Translations under genes and position numbers: made by a program | The notes under the pieces: model-generated | Database searches by the model: none | Told to the model about the DNA's origin: nothing | The model's input: only the letters and a program-made list of their open reading frames with translations | In this document: piece after piece, positions 14,050 through 23,438 of the stretch | Layout: the number at the start of each line of letters is the position of its first letter | How positions within the stretch are numbered: the first letter of the stretch is position 1 | Source: Azoarcus sp. | Lineage (GTDB): Bacteria > Pseudomonadota > Gammaproteobacteria > Burkholderiales > Rhodocyclaceae | Length of the DNA: 35,995 nucleotides | Direction: 5' to 3' | Assembly (NCBI GenBank): GCA_023230755.1 | Contig: JALNWS010000012.1 | Location: forward strand, 1 to 35,995

Positions 14050-14550
14050 TTACTTGGATTCGGACAGGGCCTTGACCACCTTGTCCGTAATGTCGATGCG
14101 CGGGCTGGCGTAGACTGCTTCCTGCAGGATGATGTCGTACTTTTCGGCTTCAGCAATCTGCTTGACCGTGCGGTTCGCCTTATCCAGAACCGAAGCGAGC
14201 TCTTCGTTGCGGCGCTGGTTGAGATCTTCACGGAATTCGCGCTGCTTACGCTGGAAGTCACGGTTCAGGTCGTTGAACGCACGTTCCTTGTTGCGACGGT
14301 CGGACTCTGCCATCGTCACGCCATTGCGTTCGAGATCTTCCTGCATGGCCTGCAGATCCTTGGCCATGCGCTGCATTTCCTGGTCACGTTTCTCGAATTC
14401 CTTTTCGAGGCGTTGCTGCGCACGCACTGCCGGGCCGGCCTCGCGCATCACGCGGTCGGAATTGACAAAACCGATTTTGGTTTCTGCTGACGCGACCTGG
14501 CTCAGCCCCATCAGGGCCACTGCGATCACGGAGAGAGTACTGACTTTCAC
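14050..14550 (-). CDS. skp: periplasmic chaperone Skp/OmpH
   Basis: This periplasmic holdase carries unfolded outer-membrane proteins to BamA. It has 166 residues from a GTG start at 14550. A GGAGA ribosome-binding site six bases upstream of the GTG decides this start, and the following residues form a clean signal peptide (VKVSTLSVIAVALMGLSQVASA, cleavage before Glu23). The mature part begins ETKIGFVNSDRVMREAGP and then forms two long charged coiled-coil arms (about residues 40-130, QQRLEKEFEKRDQEMQRMAK... and RDFQRKQREFREDLNQRR). It is downstream of bamA, its functional partner. Confidence 0.93.
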   Translation of the reverse strand: MKVSTLSVIAVALMGLSQVASAETKIGFVNSDRVMREAGPAVRAQQRLEKEFEKRDQEMQRMAKDLQAMQEDLERNGVTMAESDRRNKERAFNDLNRDFQRKQREFREDLNQRRNEELASVLDKANRTVKQIAEAEKYDIILQEAVYASPRIDITDKVVKALSESK

Positions 14551-14584
14551 ATGTGTCTCCACAAAATATCCGGGGGCGGTGCGA

Positions 14585-16912
14585 TCAGAAAACGCTGCCA
14601 AGCTGGAACTGGAAGCGTTGAATGTCGTCGTCCGCTTCCTTCTTGAGCGGGAAGCCCAGGCTGAACTTCAACGGACCGATCGGCGAAGTCCAGGCAAAGG
14701 CGAGACCGGTACTGTAACGCAGGTCGCCGAAGTTGATCTTCTGGTCGTTGCCCGTAACCGCATCCTTACCCCAGACGTAACCAGCGTCAAGGAAGGCGGA
14801 GATGCGGAAGGAGCGGTCCTTGCCTGAACCCGGCATCGGGAAGAAGAACTCAGCATTGGCCACGGCCTTGCGCGTACCGCCGATCGAGTCGCCGTCGGAA
14901 TCCTTGGGGCCGAGCGAGCTTTGGTCAAAGCCGCGAACGGAACCGATACCGCCAACGTAGAAGTTCTTGTAGAACGGCACCGGTTTTCCGCCAAATCCGG
15001 CCGCCCAGCCGATATCCCCGTTGAGCATCAGCGCGTAGTCCTTGCCGATCGGGAACCAGTGCTGGTATTGATAGTTCAGCTTCGTGTAGCGCAGGTCACC
15101 CGGCGGCAGGGCCATCTCACCGTAGACGCGCTGATACACACCCTTGCGCGGATACAGGAAGCTGTCGCGGCTGTCCCGCGCCCAACCGGCCGTGAGCAGC
15201 AGGCTCGACACCGTCACGTCACCGACACCGCTCGAGTCGCTACAACCGAAATCAATACAGAACTCTTTGTACTGATCCGTACTGTCGTCGTAGGTCGTGA
15301 TACGGGTGCGGTCAATGCCAAGACCGAAGCTGATGCTGTCGTCTTCCGCAATCGGGTATCCCAGCCGCAATCCGGCACCGGTCGAAACCGTCTTGTACGG
15401 CGACACGGTTGAATAATCGGTCGTGTCGTAGGTACGGTGATAGAGATCCCAGCCCAGGCTCACACCGTCGACGGTGTAGTACGGATTGGTAAAGGACAGC
15501 GAAAGTGTACGGCTGGAACTGCTCGTATTGAGTCCGAGCGTCATCGCGTTACCGCTGCCGAAGAGGTTCTGCTGCGAAATCGATGCCGACAGTACGATGC
15601 TTTCCGAGCTGGAGAAGCCTGCGCCCAGCATCAGGTTGCCCGTCGCGCGTTCCTTGACGCCGAAATTCACGTCGACCTGGTCGGTGGTACCGGGGACCGC
15701 CGGAGTCTCGACCGTCACCTCGTCGAAGAAGGCCAGCTTGTCGACACGTTCGCGCGAGCGATTGATTGCCGCCGCATCGTACCAGGCGCCTTCCATCTGG
15801 CGCATTTCGCGACGCACCACCTCGTCACGCGTCTTGGTGTTACCACCCACGTTGATCCGGCGCACGTATACGCGACGACCCGGATCGACGAAAACGGTGA
15901 ATGCCACCTCACGCTTGGCCTTGTCGACTTCGGGCGCAGCATTGACGTTTGCAAACGCATAGCCTTCGTTGCCGAGTCGATCGGTTACCGCCTTCGTCGT
16001 TTCGGTCAGCCTTTCGCGCGAGAAGATCTCACCCGGATGAACGGTACTCAGCGCGAGATATTCGGACTCGGGAAGAATGAGATCACCGGTGAAGCGCAGT
16101 CCACTCACCGTGTACTGCTCACCTTCGGTGATATTCACCGTGATGTAGATCTCTTTCTTGTCCGGCGTGATCGACACCTGGGTGGAGTCGATATTGAAAT
16201 CGAGATAGCCCTGGTTCAGGTAGTAGGAGCGCAGGTTTTCCAGGTCGGCAGCCAGTTTCTGACGCGAGTACTGGTCATTCTTCGTATACCAGGTCAGCCA
16301 CCCGGGCGTCGTCAGCTGGAACAGATCGACGAGATCCTCGCTTTCGAAAGCCTTGGCACCAACCACGGTGATGCTGGCGATCTTGGCGACATCGCCCTCT
16401 ACCACGCTGAAATTGATGCCGACACGGTTGCGTTCGAGTGGTGTCACCGTCGTGGTGACCGCTGCCGCATACTTGCCACGGCTCAGGTACTGGCGCTTGA
16501 GTTCCTGTTCGGCACGATCAAGCAAGGCGCGGTCAAAGATTCGTGACTCGGCCAGACCGACTTCACGCAATCCCGCTTTCAACTGGTCTTTGTCGAATTC
16601 CTTCACGCCGACAAAATCGATCTGCGCAATTGCAGGACGCTCGTCGAGCACCACCACCAGCACGTCGTTTTCGGTTTCGATGCGCACATCACTGAAGAAG
16701 CCCGTGGCAAACAATGCGCGGATGGCATCCGCTGCCTGGCCTTCGTCAAACGTGTCACCGACACGGACCGGGAGGTAGTTGAAGACCGTACCAGCTTCCG
16801 TACGTTGAATACCCTCAACCCGGATATCCTTGACCACGAAGGGCTCAAAGGCGAAAGCAGGAAAAGAGGCAAAAAGGGCCATGATAAGCCCTGAGAGGCG
16901 CTTGCGATTCAT
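14585..16912 (-). CDS. bamA: outer-membrane protein assembly factor BamA
   Basis: This is the essential barrel of the BAM complex that inserts beta-barrel proteins into the outer membrane. It has 775 residues. A signal peptide ends about residue 21 (ASFPAFA). Five POTRA domains follow (to about residue 420; the first begins FVVKDIRVEGIQR), then the 16-strand barrel. The conserved loop-6 motif VRGF is in GIGSVRGFDQSSLGPK, and the chain ends in the aromatic C-terminal strand FQFQLGSVF, as expected for an outer-membrane barrel. The ATG is 8 bp after the rseP stop. No frameshift is seen. Confidence 0.97.
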   Translation of the reverse strand: MNRKRLSGLIMALFASFPAFAFEPFVVKDIRVEGIQRTEAGTVFNYLPVRVGDTFDEGQAADAIRALFATGFFSDVRIETENDVLVVVLDERPAIAQIDFVGVKEFDKDQLKAGLREVGLAESRIFDRALLDRAEQELKRQYLSRGKYAAAVTTTVTPLERNRVGINFSVVEGDVAKIASITVVGAKAFESEDLVDLFQLTTPGWLTWYTKNDQYSRQKLAADLENLRSYYLNQGYLDFNIDSTQVSITPDKKEIYITVNITEGEQYTVSGLRFTGDLILPESEYLALSTVHPGEIFSRERLTETTKAVTDRLGNEGYAFANVNAAPEVDKAKREVAFTVFVDPGRRVYVRRINVGGNTKTRDEVVRREMRQMEGAWYDAAAINRSRERVDKLAFFDEVTVETPAVPGTTDQVDVNFGVKERATGNLMLGAGFSSSESIVLSASISQQNLFGSGNAMTLGLNTSSSSRTLSLSFTNPYYTVDGVSLGWDLYHRTYDTTDYSTVSPYKTVSTGAGLRLGYPIAEDDSISFGLGIDRTRITTYDDSTDQYKEFCIDFGCSDSSGVGDVTVSSLLLTAGWARDSRDSFLYPRKGVYQRVYGEMALPPGDLRYTKLNYQYQHWFPIGKDYALMLNGDIGWAAGFGGKPVPFYKNFYVGGIGSVRGFDQSSLGPKDSDGDSIGGTRKAVANAEFFFPMPGSGKDRSFRISAFLDAGYVWGKDAVTGNDQKINFGDLRYSTGLAFAWTSPIGPLKFSLGFPLKKEADDDIQRFQFQLGSVF

Positions 16913-16920
16913 TCGGTTAT

Positions 16921-18300
16921 TCAGCCGGAGATTAGACGATTGATGTCGTTGTAGAAGGCAAATGCCATGAGCATTACAAGGAGCGCAAGACCGATCTGCT
17001 GGCCGATCTCCATGATACGCTCCGAGACGGGGCCGCCCTTGATGATTTCGATCACATAATACAGTAAATGCCCGCCATCCAGCACCGGGATGGGGAGCAG
17101 GTTGAGTACCCCCAGGCTGATGCTGATAAGGGCAAGAAATTTCATGTAATGACTCAGTCCGAGTTGTGCAGACTGGCCTGCATAGTCAGCGATGGTGACC
17201 GGTCCGGAGAGATTCTTCCATGAAACCTCACCCGTGATCATCCGCCCGATCATTTGCAGACTGAGCACGCTGGTATCCCAGGTCTGCCGTATTGCCTTTT
17301 CGAGGCCATCGACTACGCCATATCGAACCTCGGCAAACATCGTCAGCCCGCCGAGCATTGGCTCAACGACCGCAATGCCGATGCGCCCGACGCTTTTGCC
17401 GTTCTCGGCAGTTGCATCCGGCACGATCGGAAAACTGCGCACTGCTTCACCCCGTTTCACCGTGAACACGCGTTCGTGCCCGGCAGATTCACGGATCTTC
17501 GCCACCATTTCACCCCAAGAGGTGATCGGTTCGCCGTCGATTGCGATGATCTCGTCACCTGCCACCAACCCTGCGCGCGCGGCGGGCCCATCGTCCACCA
17601 ACCTGCCGACAACCGCCGGAATTTCCGGCCGCCAGGGCTTCAGTCCAATCCGCGCGATCAGGTCGGTGCTGCTATCGTCGATATCAAGGCCGGTGAGATC
17701 GAGCGTGCGCAAGGTCTCGACCTCTTCAAGCGTCCTGATTCGCAGGCTGACCTTTTCACTATCAAGGGCATGGCGCAGGAGCACCCAACGCAGGTCCTGC
17801 CAGCTCTGAATTGGCTCGTCATCGATCGCGACAACGAGATCGCCATCGCGTATGCCCGCTTTCTGCGCGGGGTTTGCCGTTGCTGCGTCACTCACATCTA
17901 CAGTCGAAATCCGCGGCCGGAGCTCATCCGTTCCCGCAACGAAAATGCCCCAGTAGAGGACGATGGCCAGAAGAAAATTCGCCAGCGGGCCCGCAGCCAC
18001 GATCGCGAAGCGGCGCCAGACACTCTTACGATTGAAAGCCCGGTCGAGCTCTCCCGCTGCAACCTCTCCTTCGCGCTCGTCCAGCATCTTCACATAACCG
18101 CCAAGCGGAAAAGCCCCGAGCGCCCATTCCGTGCCGTCCGCACCGGCGCGCTTGACGAGCAGCGGTTTGCCGAAGCCAATGGAGAATCGAAGCACCTTGA
18201 CGTCGCACCAGCGCGCGACAAGATAATGCCCAAGCTCGTGAGCCAGGATAAGCAGGCCAAGTGCAAGCGCAAATGGAATCAAATAGTGAAACAGGGTCAT
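16921..18300 (-). CDS. rseP: site-2 intramembrane zinc protease RseP
   Basis: This inner-membrane protease cleaves the anti-sigma-E factor during envelope stress and clears signal-peptide remnants. The 459-residue protein has the HEXXH zinc motif HELGH in its first membrane helix (His21, Glu22, His25), two periplasmic PDZ domains (about residues 125-205 and 210-295, the second with GLVAGDEIIAIDGEPI), and the third metal ligand Asp408 in LLPIPVLDGGH of the late membrane region. The last helix is LALLVMLMAFAFY. The start overlaps the dxr stop by 4 bp (ATGA). Its position before bamA is conserved in proteobacteria. Confidence 0.96.
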   Translation of the reverse strand: MTLFHYLIPFALALGLLILAHELGHYLVARWCDVKVLRFSIGFGKPLLVKRAGADGTEWALGAFPLGGYVKMLDEREGEVAAGELDRAFNRKSVWRRFAIVAAGPLANFLLAIVLYWGIFVAGTDELRPRISTVDVSDAATANPAQKAGIRDGDLVVAIDDEPIQSWQDLRWVLLRHALDSEKVSLRIRTLEEVETLRTLDLTGLDIDDSSTDLIARIGLKPWRPEIPAVVGRLVDDGPAARAGLVAGDEIIAIDGEPITSWGEMVAKIRESAGHERVFTVKRGEAVRSFPIVPDATAENGKSVGRIGIAVVEPMLGGLTMFAEVRYGVVDGLEKAIRQTWDTSVLSLQMIGRMITGEVSWKNLSGPVTIADYAGQSAQLGLSHYMKFLALISISLGVLNLLPIPVLDGGHLLYYVIEIIKGGPVSERIMEIGQQIGLALLVMLMAFAFYNDINRLISG

Positions 18301-19499
18301 CGGGTTATGGCACGCTTGGTGATTTGGTCTCGGGCGATTTCTCGCGCATTGGCATCTGCAGCCAGAACTGCCTCCAGCGAATCGACCGCCATCATCCCGA
18401 CACGTTCCAGCGTCGCAGAAATAACATCGCCAATGCGGCGATAACCGAGCTTTCCGTCGAGAAATGCGGCTACGGCCTCTTCGTTTGCAGCGCTGAGCAC
18501 GGCAGGTGCAGCTCCGCCCTCACGCAGGGCCTGGTATGCAAGGGCCAGGCAGGGAAAACGGTCGAAATCGGGACGCTCAAACGTCAGTTGCGAAATCTCG
18601 ACCAGGTCGAGTGCAGCCACCCCGGAGTCGATGCGCTCGGGCCACGCCAGCGCATGAGCGATCGGCGTGCGCATGTCGGGATTACCCAGCTGGGCGATCA
18701 CCGAGCCATCAAGGTAATCGACCATCGAATGGATGACGCTCTGCGGATGAATCACGACCTCGATCCGATCGGCCGCAGCACCAAACAACCAGTGCGCCTC
18801 GATCACTTCGAGCCCCTTGTTCATCATCGTCGCCGAGTCGACGGAGATCTTGCGCCCCATCACCCAGTTGGGGTGCGCACACGCCTGATCGGGCGTGACG
18901 TATTCAAGATCTTCGACAGCCGACTTGCGGAACGGACCGCCGGAAGCGGTCAGCAGGATGCGCCGGACACCGCTTGCGACCGGGTTACGGCGGTAGGACG
19001 CGGGCAGAGACTGAAAGATCGCATTGTGTTCACTGTCAATCGGGAGCAAGCAGGCGCCGGAGGCCTCAACGGCATCCATGAACAACCGCCCGGACAGCAC
19101 CAGCGCTTCCTTGTTTGCGAGCAAGATCTTTTTGCCTGCACGAGCGGCAGCAAGGGTGGGCTCAAGACCCGCAGCACCAACGATCGCCGCCATGACTGCA
19201 TCGACCTCGGCATCCGCCGCAACCTCTGCAAGTGCAGCTGCGCCGGAAAGCACCTCGGTCGCACATCCTGCCTCACGCAAACGTGCGCGCAACTGCACGG
19301 CCGCATCCGCATCAGCCATCACCGCATAGCGGGGGCCAAACCGGCAACACTGTTCGACCATCCTGTCTACCTGGCGGCAGGCGGTAAGCGCAAATACGGC
19401 ATAGCGTTCAGGGTGGCGACCGATGACATCGAGGGTGCTGACGCCGATTGAACCGGTGGCACCAAGAATTGTGACTTGCTGCAGACGTGAGTCAGGCAT
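18297..19499 (-). CDS. dxr: 1-deoxy-D-xylulose 5-phosphate reductoisomerase
   Basis: This enzyme of the MEP pathway turns DXP into 2-C-methylerythritol 4-phosphate using NADPH, giving isoprenoid precursors for UppS upstream. It has 400 residues from ATG 19499. The NADPH-binding loop is TILGATGSIGVSTLDVI. The metal and substrate region is LPIDSEHNAIFQ, followed by LTASGGPFR and the HPNWVMGRKISVDSATMMNKGLEVIEAHWLF block. A GTG at 19529 in the same frame would overlap cdsA by 16 bp; neither start has a strong ribosome-binding site, and ATG is preferred because it leads directly into the Rossmann strand. The 3' end overlaps rseP. Confidence 0.95.
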   Translation of the reverse strand: MPDSRLQQVTILGATGSIGVSTLDVIGRHPERYAVFALTACRQVDRMVEQCCRFGPRYAVMADADAAVQLRARLREAGCATEVLSGAAALAEVAADAEVDAVMAAIVGAAGLEPTLAAARAGKKILLANKEALVLSGRLFMDAVEASGACLLPIDSEHNAIFQSLPASYRRNPVASGVRRILLTASGGPFRKSAVEDLEYVTPDQACAHPNWVMGRKISVDSATMMNKGLEVIEAHWLFGAAADRIEVVIHPQSVIHSMVDYLDGSVIAQLGNPDMRTPIAHALAWPERIDSGVAALDLVEISQLTFERPDFDRFPCLALAYQALREGGAAPAVLSAANEEAVAAFLDGKLGYRRIGDVISATLERVGMMAVDSLEAVLAADANAREIARDQITKRAITR

Positions 19500-19513
19500 G
19501 TAGTGTGAAGTTT

Positions 19514-20341
19514 TCAGCGTGCGAGCCACAGGGCAAGCAGGCCCGCCATTGGCAGTGTTGAGGTCAGGCTGTCGATGCGGTCGAGAATGCCGCCGTGACC
19601 TGGAAGAATGGCACCGCTGTCCTTGATGCCCGCCTGGCGCTTGAGAAGCGACTCGAACAGGTCACCGATGATGCTGACCGCAGTAAACGCCAGCAACAAG
19701 GGCAAGCTTGCCGTGTAGAGCCAAGCGGGAATTTCGAAGGCGGCGAAGAAAAACAGCAGGACATAGCCGAAAACGATCACGCCTGCGGCCGCACCAAACG
19801 CCCCCTCCCAGGTTTTTCCCGGGCTGATGCCGGGTGCGAGCTTGCGTCGTCCGAACGCCCTGCCACTGAAATACGCGGCGATATCGGCTATCCAGACCAT
19901 GGCCATGATCGCGAGCAGCAGCCACGGACCGATCTGGCGCAGGTGTGCCAGCGCCAGTGCCGGCGGCACCATGACGACGAGCCCGACACCGACGGCCACA
20001 CCGATGTTGGACAGGCGCCATTTCGTGCGCAGCCAGAACGGAACGACGAATAACCAGAAAAGGGCACTGACCACATAGAGCGGCGCCAGCAATCCGGCGA
20101 CGGGCGCAGACTCGCCTCCAAGGCCGGACAGGATGCCGACCGTGCCACAGAGGACGCCGGTCAGAAGCGCAAAGATCATGCGTCCCGGGAAAGTAAAGCG
20201 GGCGAGCCCGCCCCACTCCCATGCGGCCCCACCGCAGACCAGCGCACAAAACGCGACCCAGAGTGATGCCGGCAACATGAACAGGACGGCAAGCAGACCG
20301 AACAGCAGAATGAACGCAGTAATGATCCGCGTTTTAAGCAT
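19514..20341 (-). CDS. cdsA: phosphatidate cytidylyltransferase CdsA
   Basis: This makes CDP-diacylglycerol from phosphatidic acid and CTP, the branch point for all phospholipids. It is a 275-residue polytopic membrane protein with about eight hydrophobic helices. The family signature near the C-terminus is complete: SLLKRQAGIKDSGAILPGHG followed by GILDRIDS. The ATG overlaps the uppS 3' end by 8 bp. It is part of the lipid and isoprenoid run uppS-cdsA-dxr. Confidence 0.96.
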   Translation of the reverse strand: MLKTRIITAFILLFGLLAVLFMLPASLWVAFCALVCGGAAWEWGGLARFTFPGRMIFALLTGVLCGTVGILSGLGGESAPVAGLLAPLYVVSALFWLFVVPFWLRTKWRLSNIGVAVGVGLVVMVPPALALAHLRQIGPWLLLAIMAMVWIADIAAYFSGRAFGRRKLAPGISPGKTWEGAFGAAAGVIVFGYVLLFFFAAFEIPAWLYTASLPLLLAFTAVSIIGDLFESLLKRQAGIKDSGAILPGHGGILDRIDSLTSTLPMAGLLALWLAR

Positions 20342-21113
20342 GACGTCCCGTGCCTGCAGCGTCCTTCACCTGATCGCTGGTGCGACCGAATCTGCGCTCA
20401 CGCCCCTGGTAGGACTCGATTGCACGACCAAGTGCCTTGGCATTGAAGTCAGGCCAAAGGGTATCGGTAAAGTGCAACTCGGTATAGGCCAGTTGCCACA
20501 GCAGAAAGTTGCTGATGCGCTGCTCGCCTCCGGTGCGAATGAAAAGGTCGGGCTCGGGCGCGAAACTCATCGAAAGCTCAGCTTCGAGCGCCTCCTCGGT
20601 AACCGGAACATCCTCCCCGGGATGCTTGGCAAGGACACGTGAAACAGCCTGAAGAATATCCCACCGCCCGCCGTAGTTTGCGGCAATCGTCAGATTGAAG
20701 CGGGTATTGCCTGCTGTCAGGGCCTCGGCTTCCTGGATGACGTCGACCAGCGTCCTGTCGAAACGGGACACATCGCCGATCACACGGAAGCGGATACCGT
20801 TCTCATGCAGACGAACCACTTCTTTCTGCAGCGACTTGATGAACAACTGCATCAGAAATGAGACTTCATCGGCAGGACGGCGCCAGTTCTCCGAGCTGAA
20901 TGCGAACAGGGTCAGGTACTCCACCCCGCGATCCATGCAGGATCGAATGGTGGCACGGACCGTGTCGACGCCGCGGCTGTGGCCAGCGACGCGAGGCATG
21001 AAACGCTTCTTTGCCCAACGCCCGTTGCCGTCCATGATGATCGCGATGTGCCGGGGCACATCGCTCGCTACCGGAACGGCACGTGTGGAACTGGTAAAGC
21101 CAGAATCTGCCAT
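20334..21113 (-). CDS. uppS: undecaprenyl diphosphate synthase
   Basis: This cis-prenyltransferase makes the C55 lipid carrier used for peptidoglycan and O-antigen. It has 259 residues from ATG 21113, which has GGAG eight bases upstream; an in-frame TTG directly before it is ignored. The catalytic motif is HIAIIMDGNGRWAKKR with Asp28. Other family blocks are SRGVDTVRATIRSCMDRGVEYLTLFAFSSENWRRP, the NLTIAANYGGRWDI segment, and PEPDLFIRTGGEQRISNFLLWQ, which binds isopentenyl diphosphate. The stop overlaps cdsA. An adjacent frr gene on the same strand is usual. Confidence 0.96.
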   Translation of the reverse strand: MADSGFTSSTRAVPVASDVPRHIAIIMDGNGRWAKKRFMPRVAGHSRGVDTVRATIRSCMDRGVEYLTLFAFSSENWRRPADEVSFLMQLFIKSLQKEVVRLHENGIRFRVIGDVSRFDRTLVDVIQEAEALTAGNTRFNLTIAANYGGRWDILQAVSRVLAKHPGEDVPVTEEALEAELSMSFAPEPDLFIRTGGEQRISNFLLWQLAYTELHFTDTLWPDFNAKALGRAIESYQGRERRFGRTSDQVKDAAGTGRHA

Positions 21114-21161
21114 CAATGGACTCCACGCATGACCCTTGACGGGCCATTCGGTTGTGGCAGA

Positions 21162-21719
21162 TCAGATCTGCATCAGCTCCTGCTCTTTTTGTGCGAGCAG
21201 TCTGTCGATGTCGCCGACATGGCGATCCGTCAGCTTCTGGATTTCATCCTCGGCACGACGCTCGTCGTCTTCCGAGATCAGTTTATCCTTGACGGCATCC
21301 TTGAGCTGTTGATTTGCGTCACGGCGCAGGTTGCGTACCGCAATCTTGGCACTTTCCCCTTCCGTACGCACAACCTTTGTCAGGTCGCGGCGACGCTCTT
21401 CGGTCAGGGCCGGCATCGGGACGCGAATGATTTCGCCCATATTTGCCGGATTGAGGCCGAGATCGGAATCACGAATCGCCTTCTCGATCTTGCCCAGCAT
21501 TGGCTTTTCCCAAGCCTGAACACCGATGGTACGGGAGTCGATGAGCGTGACGTTCGCGACCTGATTGACCGGCACCATGCTGCCGTAATACTCGACCATC
21601 ACATGATCGAGCAGACCCGTGTGCGCGCGTCCGGTGCGCACCTTGGCCAGATCAAGCTTGAGCGCCTCGACCGACTTGTCCATCTTCTGCTCGGTCGTCT
21701 TCTTGAGTTCGGAAATCAT
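21162..21719 (-). CDS. frr: ribosome recycling factor
   Basis: RRF splits the post-termination ribosome together with EF-G. It has 185 residues, the standard length, beginning MISELKKTTEQKMDKSVEALK. The three-helix-bundle domain contains KVRTGRAHTGLLDHVMVEYYG, with the conserved Arg of the RTGRA motif, and the RVPMPALTEERRRDLTKVVR block. The helical C-terminus is DEIQKLTDRHVGDIDRLLAQKEQELMQI. It follows pyrH by 17 bp and precedes uppS by 48 bp. I see no terminator in that gap. Confidence 0.97.
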   Translation of the reverse strand: MISELKKTTEQKMDKSVEALKLDLAKVRTGRAHTGLLDHVMVEYYGSMVPVNQVANVTLIDSRTIGVQAWEKPMLGKIEKAIRDSDLGLNPANMGEIIRVPMPALTEERRRDLTKVVRTEGESAKIAVRNLRRDANQQLKDAVKDKLISEDDERRAEDEIQKLTDRHVGDIDRLLAQKEQELMQI

Positions 21720-21736
21720 GGTTGTCCTTTCGTGAA

Positions 21737-22453
21737 TCAGGAATGAACCAGTGTGCCCTCGTCTTCACCCATGACCACACGCTTTAGCGCGCCGGGCTTG
21801 AAGATCGAAAACACGTTGATCGGCAATTTCTGGTCCCGACAGAGTGCAAATGCGGTCGAATCCAGGACTGCGAGATTACGGCCGATTGCCTCATCGAAAC
21901 TGATTCGGTGAAAACGCTGGGCGGAAGGATCCTTCTTCGGATCTGCGGTATACACACCGTCCACCTTGGTGGCCTTGAGCACAATCTGCGCTCCGATTTC
22001 AGCGCCACGAAGTGCAGCGGCCGTATCGGTCGTAAAGAAGGGGTTGCCCGTACCTGCAGCAAAGATCACGACCCGCCCCTCTTCCAGATGACGGATCGCG
22101 CGGCCGCGAATATAGGGCTCGACCACCTGATCGATACGAAGCGCAGACTGAACACGCGCCTCGAGATCCATCCGGCGCATGGCATCGGCCAGCGCCATGG
22201 CATTCATGACCGTAGCCAGCATGCCCATGTAGTCGGCCGTGGCGCGATCCATGCCTGACGCTGCACCTTTCATGCCGCGGAAAATGTTGCCGCCACCGAT
22301 CACCACCCCAACCTGCACGCCAAGACGTGTCACCTCGGTAATCTCGGCGACGATGCGATTGACCACATCCTCGTTGATCCCGTAGGCATCATCTCCCATC
22401 AAGGCCTCGCCCGAAAGCTTGAGCAGAATGCGGGAGTAAGCAGCAGCGGTCAT
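21737..22453 (-). CDS. pyrH: UMP kinase
   Basis: This phosphorylates UMP to UDP in pyrimidine nucleotide synthesis; bacterial PyrH enzymes are hexameric and unrelated to eukaryotic UMP/CMP kinases. The 238-residue amino-acid-kinase-fold protein has YSRILLKLSGEALMGDDAYG at the N-terminus, VGVVIGGGNIFRG, DYMGMLATVMNAMALADAM, and GTGNPFFTTDTAAALRGAEI at the active site. The usual rpsB-tsf-pyrH-frr order is kept, with 12 bp from tsf and 17 bp to frr. Confidence 0.97.
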   Translation of the reverse strand: MTAAAYSRILLKLSGEALMGDDAYGINEDVVNRIVAEITEVTRLGVQVGVVIGGGNIFRGMKGAASGMDRATADYMGMLATVMNAMALADAMRRMDLEARVQSALRIDQVVEPYIRGRAIRHLEEGRVVIFAAGTGNPFFTTDTAAALRGAEIGAQIVLKATKVDGVYTADPKKDPSAQRFHRISFDEAIGRNLAVLDSTAFALCRDQKLPINVFSIFKPGALKRVVMGEDEGTLVHS

Positions 22454-22465
22454 TTTGGATGCTCC

Positions 22466-23356
22466 TTACTTCTGTGCAGCAGCAGCGGCCTGGGCAGCCA
22501 CTTCAGCAGCGAAGTCGTTTGCCTTCTTCTCGATCCCTTCGCCGACAACATACAGCGCGAAACTGGCGATCGAAGCCGAACGCGACTTGAGCAGCGCCTC
22601 GACAGTCTGCTTGTCGTCCTTGACGAAAGGCTGACCCAGCAGGGTGACTTCCTTCAGGTACTTCTGGACGGTACCGTCAGCAATCTTTTCGAGCATTGCA
22701 TCCGGCTTGCCGGCTTCGCGAGCCTTCTCGATCGCGATGCGACGCTCTGCCTCGATCAGTTCGGCAGGCACGCCAGTAGAGTCGAGCGACTTCGGCTTGG
22801 AAGCAGCGATATGCATCGCCAGATCCTTGCCCATCTGCTCATCGCCACCCACCAGGTCGACCAGCACGCCGATACGGGCGCCGGCGTGGATGTAGCTGGC
22901 AACGCGCCCTTGCGCTTCGATGCGCACAAAGCGACGAACGGAGACGTTCTCACCGATCTTGCCAACCAGCGCCGAACGGAACTGCTCAACGGTCTGACCG
23001 TTGAGTTCGAGCGCTGCGAGCGCCTCGACATCAGCGGGATTCTTCTCGGCGATCAGGGTCGCGAGCGATGCGGCAAGTGCGATGAAGTCATCGTTCTTGG
23101 CGACAAAGTCGGTTTCGCAGTTCAGTTCGACCATTGCTGCAAGCTTGCCGTCGGCTGACAGATGCGTGCCGACGATGCCTTCGGCGGTAACACGGGCTGC
23201 TGCCTTGGAAGCCTTGTTGCCGAGCTTGATGCGCAGGATTTCTTCGGCTTTGGCCAGATCGCCAGCCGCCTCGGTCAGTGCCTTCTTGCACTCCATCATC
23301 GGCGCGTCAGTCTTCTCGCGCAGTTCCTTGACCATGCTTGCGGTGATTTCCGCCAT
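22466..23356 (-). CDS. tsf: elongation factor Ts
   Basis: EF-Ts is the nucleotide exchange factor that regenerates EF-Tu-GTP. It has 296 residues, near the usual 283. The N-terminal UBA-like domain is MAEITASMVKELREKTDAPMMECKKAL, and the exchange motif TDFVAKND is seen as NCETDFVAKNDDF. The dimerisation and coiled-coil parts follow (MHIAASKPKSLDSTGVPAELIEAER, LLGQPFVKDDKQTVEALL). It ends in an Ala-rich tail (AAEVAAQAAAAAQK). It lies 82 bp downstream of rpsB, with a G+C-rich hairpin between them. Confidence 0.97.
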   Translation of the reverse strand: MAEITASMVKELREKTDAPMMECKKALTEAAGDLAKAEEILRIKLGNKASKAAARVTAEGIVGTHLSADGKLAAMVELNCETDFVAKNDDFIALAASLATLIAEKNPADVEALAALELNGQTVEQFRSALVGKIGENVSVRRFVRIEAQGRVASYIHAGARIGVLVDLVGGDEQMGKDLAMHIAASKPKSLDSTGVPAELIEAERRIAIEKAREAGKPDAMLEKIADGTVQKYLKEVTLLGQPFVKDDKQTVEALLKSRSASIASFALYVVGEGIEKKANDFAAEVAAQAAAAAQK

Positions 23357-23386
23357 GCTAACTCCTGAATGTTCGTTTACAGCACA

Positions 23387-23406
23387 CGGCGGGCACCGGC
23401 CCGCCG
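23387..23406 (-). other. G+C-rich hairpin in the rpsB-tsf gap
   Basis: Perfect 8-bp arms CGGCGGGC/GCCCGCCG enclose a 4-base loop between the rpsB stop and the tsf start. In the transcribed direction it is followed by TGTGCTG, not a T run. It may be an attenuator or mRNA-stability element that adjusts the S2:EF-Ts ratio, as a rpsB-tsf intergenic structure does in E. coli, but this is inference. Confidence 0.4.
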
Positions 23407-23438
23407 CGGAAAACTATCGCTTCAACCCTGGAGCAGGA

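Noticed and set aside
13213..14490. 425-codon plus-strand frame opposite lpxD and skp
   Set aside because: It overlaps two well-supported genes entirely and has no recognisable motifs; it is a codon-bias shadow.
18261..19451. 396-codon plus-strand frame opposite dxr
   Set aside because: It is antisense to a complete dxr with all motifs and has no independent support.
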